Part shown: positions 19,901 to 28,800 of the stretch, piece after piece
Numbering within the stretch: the stretch's first letter is position 1
Layout: the number at the start of each line of letters is the position of its first letter
IMG/VR virus record: IMGVR_UViG_3300036985_002638
Coordinates: 1 to 64,000 of that record
Direction: 5' to 3' (one strand)
Length of the DNA stretch: 64,000 nucleotides
Source of the DNA: a virus
The notes under the pieces: generated by a model
The model's input: only the letters and a program-made list of their open reading frames with translations
Databases searched by the model: none
Told to the model about the DNA's origin: nothing
Made by a program: the position numbers and the translations under genes

Positions 19901-21315
19901 CAACTACAGGTAATAATAAATATTTTGATAAATATAGAAATGAAGCTAAAAAGAAAATAGCTGGAGAATTGTCGTATTCAAATGCAGGTAAATCTAAAGC
20001 ATTAGATGAGGATTTATTAAAAAAAGACGCTAAAAATTTTTACGCTAAACGATTAATTGAATCTATTAACAATGTAGAGATTGCTAAATTAAAACCTCAA
20101 AATTTTACTAGAGAGCAAATTGATAATTTTAATAAAGATGTTGAGTTATATAAAAGAAAATCTTTAGATGTTGACGATGCTATTAAAAATGGTGGGATGA
20201 AATTGGTTAGAGAGAGAGATGTTTATAGAGATTTATCTAAAACGAAACCAAGCAGCTCTGCTAATACGTCTGACGCAATTATTTCTGAAACTAAAAATAA
20301 AAGCGATGTAGTAACTCCTAAAACTAATTTAGAGACTGCGCCTAAATTAAAACAAAGTGATAAGACTTATGAAGAATTAATTAAAAAACCTGTTAGTTAT
20401 GTAGGTACTCCCGAAGCATGGAAAAAGGCTGTAGATGATTCTATTGCTAAAGGAGACACTATTCCAAAAGGAGGAGTTCCTACTACTAAACCATCTTTAA
20501 AAGCACCTAAAGTAACTACTTCTAAAGTAACAGTAGATAATTTACCTACTAAGGATTTATCTTTACAAGGATTAAAACAAGATGCTGAGTTAAAGGTTGC
20601 TAATCAAGCTGCTATGCAAGAGGCTTCTATTGCTAATGCTCCTACAAGACAAGCTGTTATAAACGATGCTAATGTAACAAGTAATGAAAATTATTTAGCC
20701 GCGAAACCTAAATCTAAAAACGCTTGGGCGGATAAATTAAGTAACATAGACCCAACTGCATTTGTAGGAATAGGACAAGCAGCATTAGGATTAAATATGC
20801 TAGGTAAAGAGAAAAGACCTATTGATAAAGCTGTAATAGACCCAACATATAATGCTGCTGTTAACCGCGCTCAACAAGATGCTTTATTCGGATTAACTCC
20901 TGAGCAAAGGTTTATGGCAGAGCAAGATATACAAGGAGGATTAAACGATGCTAAATTCGCAGGATTAAACTCTAGTGCATCAGGTTCATTTAATCTTAAC
21001 AGAGCTGCTATTAACGATGCTTGGAGAAACAAATTAGGCTTAAAACAAGCGGATGCTGAGATGAGAATGAATAAACAAAAGTATGCTGATGTAATGGCGG
21101 GGGATAGAGCTAGTATATTAGCTGGTAATAGAAGACAAGCTTTTAAAGACTCTATGGATGCCTTTCAGCAAAAACAACAAGCAGGAAGTGAATTAATAGG
21201 CGCAGGACTAGCTAATACTATTGGAGCTTATAGATTTAGACAAGACCAACAAGCTAGATTAAAAGCAGACGAGGCTAGAGGATATAGTTTAAATAATTAT
21301 AACCCTACAACGTAA
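16975..21315 (+). CDS. Internal virion protein with repeated ADGG motifs (1446 aa)
   Basis: The 1446-residue protein has no membrane segment. Short basic glycine motifs recur: KFAKGGIVSKIKGYYDGG near residue 300, NKGGIVGKIKNMYADGG near 563, a related MGGMLKRADGG near 680 and KADGGKIMAPKIKKYAAGG near 838. Near residue 580 there is a GKGTAKSDSIMAEVKEGSFV segment, a motif well known from phage tape-measure and internal proteins. The C-terminal 400 residues are helical and Q/A-rich. It is most likely an ejected internal or tape-measure-like protein. The GTAACC promoter of the next gene overlaps its stop. Confidence 0.6.
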   Translation: MPEDKGKSVKAPKSKSNDDFAPQLVKSKSEIPKNAVLKIDSDGGEYWEVETKHEETKKKMYPPSSGKKRTGTPRKKDPEKSSTFGSTIQRYKLPPPEVIPPKQTGLYGGISTYEKIDPAAQWGADYGITTFTFPDEYGRYTNTSRTTNIDKEGNEIAYDLANPLNSFKDGKFTPTLTGRTIDDVRNEWSLVGMSKPTDYSGNKANPDYKGSLMMPGTKATRVAGGGGGEFNQRNIANVPNALDKVPIGYIEQKYDTQGNPIVTPNVGVQMDTKNITPLRKGEMEVGRMYNIENPIEIKGKFAKGGIVSKIKGYYDGGPVYNPNMNIDGTYGDSNSSYKPIDTFGSGVVGMNDQYTAQNNMQAKKAIDENKKKANQQKARNVANGIGEGMGGIGSAYYNSQPAQNEGESARNAGLAAASQMGPIGGMIGGIAAIGDKIGKPIRNRSEKVDASGELLDEGKAKRNAAIGITFSPSKRLTYEGGLTDVTGQKYIDSIENKTKSQLAEVNAANTASKQQQAILARNNQEENPTLTNPYDLTGATFDKNQNMILADGQQFDKNRPMMNKGGIVGKIKNMYADGGEIKGKGTAKSDSIMAEVKEGSFVVPAENAELAKGIRKLYLKAPNKKANLKQEEGEAVKLSNGEHLFTPEENEYLESIGIELEDLAPNSEENNEEMIMGGMLKRADGGLVEGEGDPLIPYSKSIVPLVNKKDSAAFQTGYMEANPRNTIVDKYGNVAYPSGLLKSGSEMMKEVSESNKKFALEMNSPEKAGMYAAYLANQEKYKKGVSAGMNLTNQDVIDIAKDKIEGYSFPIDRLSPVDQKRIQKAMVDLGTSKKADGGKIMAPKIKKYAAGGDVVDGEPEIKTSKIEGRRNSTGNKDFDTQIDELSKKEYSKVEDVKSDIDKLQSLQEKYSSLYGKNSEEIALTIQKLHKTVPVVEKNESNYKRDSEINKNIELDKKELKEMGASDAQIKEYETEATTGNNKYFDKYRNEAKKKIAGELSYSNAGKSKALDEDLLKKDAKNFYAKRLIESINNVEIAKLKPQNFTREQIDNFNKDVELYKRKSLDVDDAIKNGGMKLVRERDVYRDLSKTKPSSSANTSDAIISETKNKSDVVTPKTNLETAPKLKQSDKTYEELIKKPVSYVGTPEAWKKAVDDSIAKGDTIPKGGVPTTKPSLKAPKVTTSKVTVDNLPTKDLSLQGLKQDAELKVANQAAMQEASIANAPTRQAVINDANVTSNENYLAAKPKSKNAWADKLSNIDPTAFVGIGQAALGLNMLGKEKRPIDKAVIDPTYNAAVNRAQQDALFGLTPEQRFMAEQDIQGGLNDAKFAGLNSSASGSFNLNRAAINDAWRNKLGLKQADAEMRMNKQKYADVMAGDRASILAGNRRQAFKDSMDAFQQKQQAGSELIGAGLANTIGAYRFRQDQQARLKADEARGYSLNNYNPTT

Positions 21316-21339
21316 CCTTTTAAAATAACTTACGTTAAA
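21312..21339 (+). promoter_or_regulatory. GTAACC/CGTTAAA-type promoter upstream of 21464
   Basis: GTAACC at 21312-21317, overlapping the stop codon of the previous gene, is followed by TTTT and by CGTTAAA at 21333-21339 with a 15-bp gap. About 125 bases separate it from the ATG at 21464. That space has no gene and no other feature I can support. Confidence 0.45.
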
Positions 21340-21463
21340 CAAGTATTAATAATGATGATTAAAATAATCAACGAATGAATTAAAAGTAGGAGTAGAAATA
21401 TTCCTATTTTTTGTTTATAATGAGTTATAAAATTTTATATCTTTAACAACAAATATTTTACAC

Positions 21464-22888
21464 ATGGAATGGGGAACAGCTAAAGGACTCGCGGTAGATT
21501 TAGGATACGACCAACGTATTGCTGACGCTAGATTTCAAGATCAACAAATGAAACGCGCTCAAGCTGAGAATACGGCTGAGTTAAAAGCATTTGAGGATGA
21601 CTTAGATTACATGAATGCAGCCAACTCTTATGACTATAATCTAATTAAGGGAGAGGCTGATAAAACAATTCGAGAGATAGGAACTATAATTAGAGATAAT
21701 CCTGACTTTAGATATAATCCTAATGTAAGAAGACAAATTAACGAGAAGAAAAAATACCTTAAATCTAATCAAAACGTTATTAGAGGAATGGCATCAGACG
21801 AGTCTTTTAAAAGATTAAATGATGATTTAGCTAAAGTAGCTAAGAATCCTAATCAATATGATGCAGGAGCTTACCAAGAGTTACTTGCTAAGAAACAAAA
21901 CTATTTAAAGTATGGACATCAAGACGGACAAGAGGCTGCTGCTACTTATGGCCCACAAGCATTTGTTTATGATAAACCTGAAGACTTTATTGATTTGCCA
22001 ACAACTGCAATAGAAGTAGGTAATAAATATCGTTCTGATAAATATCAAAAAGACGGAAATGGCGGATACCACCAATTAGTGGATGATGCTACTTTACGTC
22101 CATTAGCAGAAAATTTATACAGACAAAGAAAAAGACAATTCCAAGTTCAAAATGGAGTTAAAACTGACGAAGAAGGAATACAAGCGGCTGCTGATATGAT
22201 AAGAGCAGGTATTAAATTAGAACGTAAGTTTGGAGAGCCTAATCATGCTTTAATAGCAGCACAATGGAAGCGTAAGATGGATATGGAAGATGCTAAAGGA
22301 GGCTCAGGAAGACCTATTGATACATATAATAAAATGATTAGAGATGAAGGCTCTTCTTATCCTGGCGCTGAAAACTTAACTAAAATGATTGGAGTTAAAC
22401 CTACTGTTAAGATTTATGATGTTGACGGAAATTATGTAAAAGACGAGAGTGGACGTGAGTTTATTCCTATAGGAAGTTATGTAAGGTCTAATGATGTAGT
22501 TAGAGTAAAACCATATATGAATAAAGAGGGTAGAATGACTCAATATGCTAAAGGTTCAGATAAAGGAGTTGGAGTTATACACGGTTATTCTGTTTATTCT
22601 AAAAAAGAAATGGATGAATTGGGGTGGCTAGATGAGCCTTCTATGAAAAAGAATATTGAAGTTTCTTATGAAAGCGGTAAAGACAAAGAGCCTGTTTATA
22701 AGGTAAAAACACAACACGTATTTGACCCTGAGAAAAATCAAGCTTATGCTTTTAAATTAAATAATGCGGTAGGTGAAACTTCTAAACAAATAGGAGAAAT
22801 GGGTGATGTTGAAAATATACCTAGAAGAAAAGTTTACCAAAACGGAATAGAATATACTTTAAATCCACAAACAGGACAATACGAATAG
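21464..22888 (+). CDS. Helical internal virion protein (474 aa)
   Basis: The first 200 residues are strongly helical and charged (RIADARFQDQQMKRAQAENT in the N-terminal part). The rest is mixed, with no membrane segment. It lies between the 1446- and 2751-residue proteins, with two bases between its TAG and the next ATG. It is presumably co-packaged with them as an internal core protein. The assignment rests on context and composition. Confidence 0.55.
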   Translation: MEWGTAKGLAVDLGYDQRIADARFQDQQMKRAQAENTAELKAFEDDLDYMNAANSYDYNLIKGEADKTIREIGTIIRDNPDFRYNPNVRRQINEKKKYLKSNQNVIRGMASDESFKRLNDDLAKVAKNPNQYDAGAYQELLAKKQNYLKYGHQDGQEAAATYGPQAFVYDKPEDFIDLPTTAIEVGNKYRSDKYQKDGNGGYHQLVDDATLRPLAENLYRQRKRQFQVQNGVKTDEEGIQAAADMIRAGIKLERKFGEPNHALIAAQWKRKMDMEDAKGGSGRPIDTYNKMIRDEGSSYPGAENLTKMIGVKPTVKIYDVDGNYVKDESGREFIPIGSYVRSNDVVRVKPYMNKEGRMTQYAKGSDKGVGVIHGYSVYSKKEMDELGWLDEPSMKKNIEVSYESGKDKEPVYKVKTQHVFDPEKNQAYAFKLNNAVGETSKQIGEMGDVENIPRRKVYQNGIEYTLNPQTGQYE

Positions 22889-22890
22889 TT

Positions 22891-25800
22891 ATGCCAGAGA
22901 AGCCAAAATTTAATCCTAACGAGCCATATAAAACTGTAAATACAGCTAAACCTGCTTTTGACCCTAATCAAGACTTTAAAGTAATTGATGAAGGTAGAAC
23001 TTTCGATAGAGATAGTAATGTAGAGTTACCTAAATACACAACTCCTCAAGATTTAGAGATAGATAGTACATTGAATTTTATCCAAGAAAATTCTCTTCGG
23101 ACTATGCGTGATGATGAAAAGGATATATTGAAAAATATGATGAAAAATCCTTTGACTTCTAAGGAGGAATTATCAGATGCTATAGTGACTCTACAAGGTA
23201 AAAAAGCAAAACAAATAGATAATAGTTGGACAACACCTGATTATTACATGAAACGTGATGAAAAGAGTGGTAATTATAAACCTATTGCATTAGAACAAGG
23301 AGAGAAAATACCTGTTGGATACCACGCTGCTAGTATTTGGGGAACTAAAGAATCTGCTAAAGATGATAATGCTTGGCAAGATATAGGAAAGAGTTTAGCT
23401 AATGGAGTATTCGGATTAATGGGTGGAGTTGTTGACGTTGCTCAATCAGGATATGAGTTAGTAACAGGAGATGAATCTGAAACTTTAAGAAGCGGAAAAA
23501 ATGCAATAGAAGGATTAAAATTTGAAAAAGATGCTGATTTAGATAGACCTGTTTATAACATGGAAGGTATAACTAAATGGGCTGACTTATTAGATAAAGA
23601 TAGATTTGATTTTAGTCCACAAGCTTTATGGGGTACGTTTAATTCAACAGCCGAATCATTAACAGAATTTGGATTAGGTTCATTAACAGGAGCTACATGG
23701 TTAAAAGGAGCTAAGGCTTTAAAGTATGGCTACAAAGGAATAGATAAGGCTTTAGATTTAGGTAAAGCAGGAAAACTAGGCGCAATATTTACAGGAAGTT
23801 TCTTCACTAATATCGGAGAAACTAGGGATGCTGCTGAGGAGGCTGGGTTAGAAGGTAGAGATAAGGGTGCTGTTTCATTAGGAATTGCTACTGTAAAATC
23901 TGCTATTGACGCTGCTTTTGGTTTAGAAGGTAAGATTATGTCTAATGCTTTTAAGGCTAGTGAAAGAGAAGTTTTTAAAAACTTAATCAAAAAAGCTGAA
24001 AAAGATGCTGTAACAGGGTTGATTACTCCTAATGGGTTTAAACAATTAATGAAGGAGGCTAGTCTTGAATATTCTACTTTAGCAAAAGTTGGTTCAAAAA
24101 GTGGACAAGTTGTTAAGGATATGATTGAAGAGGGTAGTAATGAAGTTGCTACTGATTTTGCTCAAAAAGCAGGTGAACAATTATGGGATAAATTAACTCC
24201 TGATGAGAGAGGGCAATTTGGAACAGATGCTTTTGATGCTAAATCATTTGGTAGTTATGCTAATAGTTTTACTCAAGGAGCTATTAGTGGAGGAATGATG
24301 TCTATTCCATCTCAAGTATTAAAAAACAACCACGATAGACAATCTATTAATGCTTATGAGAGAGTTAAGGAAGGTCCAGAAGCGGTTAATGCTTTAAGAA
24401 CTGACTTAAATAATGCTTTAGATAAAGGAGAAATAACTCCATCAGAACATGAGCAAGCTAATTTTAAAATAGATGCCTACAGTAAATATAACGAAGAAAC
24501 TAAAGGTGTTAATTTAAAACCTGAAAATGAAAAGAAGGCATTTGAATTATCATTCCAAATACAAGGGCTTAAAACTGAAATACCAACTAATGAGAATGAA
24601 ATCTCTAAGCTTGATCCAATTGCTAGGGCTAAAGTTGAGAGTAAACAGAAACAAGCTAAAGAACTTCAATCTGAATTAAATGATATTATCCGCCAAGGAG
24701 AAATCAAAGGTGAGCCTGTTATTCCTAAGAAAGAAGAAGAGCGTATTCAAAAAGAAAAAGAAAAGGAGATTAAGGTAGAGGAAACTAACTCAAAGTTGAG
24801 TCAAGAAAAGGAAGTTGAAAAAGCTAAAACAAGACAACCTGATATTGAAGGTTTAGGTAAAGAGAAAGTAATTACATATCCTAAACTTGAAAATAAACCT
24901 TATTGGAAAGACGATAAAAGAACTTATGAAGAAATAGATACAGAAGAATTTAATAACCCTTCTACTGATGCGCGGACTATTCATAGAGTTGTTCGTAAAG
25001 AAGCTTATAATAAACCTAACAGAAAACTATTCGGAAACTTAACTAAGAGATTATATTCTTACATTAATGATGAAGGAGATAGAATGAAGGGTGATGTTAT
25101 AGAAGTTACTATGGAAGATGGTAAAAAGATTCGTGTAGCATCTTCTAAACAAGAATTTAAAGATGAAAATGATAAGACTGTAAGATGGGATGATATTTTT
25201 AGAAGACACTTTAGAAGTGAAAGAACGCAAGGGAATGAAGAAGGATTACCTGTAGGTATCCGCGCAGTTGATTTGAATAATCCTTTGAATGAAGATAAAG
25301 GACCTGATTATAAACCTGGCAAAATAGCTTTAAAAGTATTTGATGCTAGAACGGGTAAGTTTTTATCATGGGCTAAAGAAACTAAAACAGGTAGTGCGGA
25401 GTCTTTAGATAAAGCAGGGAATGAATTATATACAGCAGAGCAAAAGGATTTACTTAAAACCTTAGAGCAACAGATGTATAACGAAAATCCTGAAGGTGGT
25501 GATGTTATAGAAAGACTTACTAAACCAAAACCTAAACCAACTCCTACAGATTTAAAAGCTCAAAAAACTGATATAGAAAGAAGAAATAAAGAAACAGAGT
25601 CTAAAATAAAAAATAAAGAGCTGTTTTTAGCAGAGTATGATGAAAAAGGAAACAAAATAGGGGAAAGTGTTGGTGAAATGATTTCCCAAAGTAGTGCAGC
25701 TCCTATTGCAACATCAGTAAGAGAGCAAGATGGTTTTGAATTTGTTGAATTTTCAAATCCACAAACAGGGCAAGTTGATGTAATTGTTTCAGGAGATACA

Positions 25801-28800
25801 AAAGGTAATTATGTAGGTTTTTACAGATTATATGAAAATGGTAAACCTACAAATAAATGGAGTTCTAAAATGAACTCTAAAAGTAAAACTGCTTTTAAAA
25901 CAATGATTTCTGGTGTGCAAGAAATGTTACCACAAAATCATGAATATTCAGAAAAAACTTCAATATCTACAGATGGTTTAAGGGTTTGGAATCAACAATT
26001 ACAAAGAGGGTACGAGTTGCAATACGATAGCAATGGTGATTTAATAACCGATGCAGTAGCTATAAACGGAGATGCTTTAGTAAATGAATTAGGTATTGAT
26101 GTAAATGAGGGTAATTTCGATAATATATCTGTTACTTCTAAAAAACAATTTGAAACAGTAAAAAAAGCTTTATTACCATACTTAGAAAAATTTGGATTAA
26201 ATGAATCTAATATTAGAAATGTAAGCGGTACAGTAGAAATAGATTTGCCTGTTTTAAGAAAATCTAATACAACACAACCTACTACACAAACATCTAATCA
26301 ATCTGAAATAGAAGCTAAGAAAGCTGATATAGAAAAAAGAAGTGGATTAAATGGTGTGGAAGAAATAATATTTTCAAATCCTAATTTTAGGCTTGAAGGT
26401 TTTGAAATAGATGGTAATTATTGGAATGTAGTAACATCAACAGACAGAGCTAAAGTTCTTGTAAATATAAATGGTGTTATTGTACCTTTTTATTTGACAA
26501 CAGGGCAAGCAGGTAAAGGACTTGTTCCAGGATGGTATCCGTTTTTTGGAATAGGTAAAGATGGTTGGCTTAATAAAACAGATAAGTCTGATATGGAGAC
26601 TTATTATGAAAGATACTGGGGTAAAGAAACAGCAGATATTGTAAAATCTATATCTGAAGAGTTAAATGGTTTTTATGGTACAGACCCTTCTGCTTTTAAA
26701 AATGATGGAGATCCAAATGCAACTTCAAGACCTTTAACTACTTTAGCAGATAAAGTAGAGGATTATATTAATTCAAAATTAAATTATACCCCTGCAATTA
26801 ATAATGCAGATGCAAGAAAAACTTTAAGAAGTAATGTAGAACAATTAGGTAAAGAAATCAATGCTAAATATGATGCAGAATTAGCTGCTTTAGAAGGTAC
26901 AACAACTACTACAGAGAAAGCTAAAGTAGCTACTGAGAAAATAGTAGAAGAAGGTAAAGCTAAAGTTGCAGAACAAAAAGCATCAGTACCATTAACTATT
27001 ACAAAAGCAGTAAAGCAACAATTATATGACTTAGGATATAGTAAGGTTAATGTGGATAACATGAAGCCTGAAAGAGCATTAGATATTATTAATAAACAAG
27101 AAACAAACAAGAAAGAAGTTATTTCAGAAAAGGAATCTACTAAAAAAGAACCTGCTGCTAAAAAAGATAGTTCAAGTCTTAGAAGAAAAATAACAGGTTA
27201 CAATCAACTAAGTAGTGATGAAAAGAAATCTGACTTTGGTGTTAATCTTAGAAAAGAAATTCAAAAAGAAGTTGAGGAGTTCGGAGGTTCACTTAAACCT
27301 TTGCTTAAAGGTAAAATACAATTATTAGATAGCGAAGGTAAGCAAGTAAAGAAAGCTCCTATAAAAAGAAAACAATCTGTTATAGATGCCGAGAAAGCTA
27401 TTGCTAAGAAAAGAAAAGATGCTTTAAGTACTAATCCAACTACTCCTGAACAGTATATAGCTATGGTTATAGGTTCTAAGGGACAATTTAAAGAAAGTGT
27501 AGTTGGAGAGATTCCTGATGTACCTTCAATGATGAAGGATTTTAAAAATGGATATACATTAGAATCATTGTATCAAGGGTATCAAGAGAAGTCTGGGTTT
27601 TATGATATTAATGAAGATGATTTTAACTCTAGGGCTAATTCTTTTTTAAGTGATTATTTAACAAAAGGAGGTAGAGATTTAGCTATTGATTATGCTGTTG
27701 AAGCTTACGAGAGAGAAATTAATGATGGATATACTGATAAAGAGATAGCTGAAATGGTAGCTTATGGCGAGAGTTTAGGGCTGACTGAGAATGAAGTTGT
27801 TGTAATAGATGAGTCTGTGCAAAACTTAAATGAAGAAGAAGTAACTGAATTAGAAACTAAAATAGAAAACACAAATGAAAAAGACAGAAACGAAGAATCA
27901 GCAAACAAAATCATCCAAAACATTGCAGGAGAGGAAGGAAGCAATAAAAGTCCATTTGATGAAATGGAAAGCGAACAGGACAGTGAAGAAGGAAAAGATA
28001 TAATTAAAGGAGAAGAAGGCGCTGAACCATTCCAAAAAGTATCTCAACGTAAAGGAGATTTCCAAAAAGTATTTGAAAAAATACAAGCTAACTTTAAAGG
28101 TATTACAGTAGTTGAGGATGCTAGTAAATTTAAAGGAGAGCAATCTACAGTTGCAGGTAAGGTATCAGCGGATGGAAAAACTATTTACATTAATCCTAAC
28201 TACGCAGGATTAGATACTCCTATCCACGAGGCAGGACATATCTTAATTGACGCTATGGGATATAATAATAGAATTATACAGGCGGCTATTAAGCAATTAA
28301 GAACAACTCCTTTATACGCAGAAACTAAAGAACGTTACAAAGAATTATCTGAAAGTGAATTAGATAAAGAAGTATTAGCAGAAGCAATCGGAAGAGAAGG
28401 TGCTGACATCTTTGATAAAGTAGAAGATAGAAGTAAATTTAAAGCTTACCTAGATTATATATTTGATTGGTTGAAGCAGAAGTTAGGTTTAGATAAGAAC
28501 GTAGCTAAGAGCCTTGCTAAACAGATAATTGGAGGTGTTAAAACTAAAGAGTTAAAAGGTGTTGCTACAGGTAAAGAACAATTACAGAAGGATAAGAAAA
28601 AACCATTTGCGGACCAAGCATTAAAGTATAATCAATATGCAACAGCAGAAGGTTTTGATGCTCAGAAAGAATTTGATAAATACGAGCAAGCTACTGTAGA
28701 ATTAAGAGAGGTAAAAGAAGATGAGAAATTAGCTACAATAGCCGCCGATGAAGCTGTTACAGACGAAGAAATTAAGTCTGCCGATGCTGAGTTAGAAAAA

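Noticed and set aside
23730-28143. Minus-strand frames inside the 2751-codon gene
   Set aside because: They are shadows of AT-rich, Lys/Glu-rich coding sequence (Phe/Leu/Ser-rich products) and have no promoter or spacing of their own.
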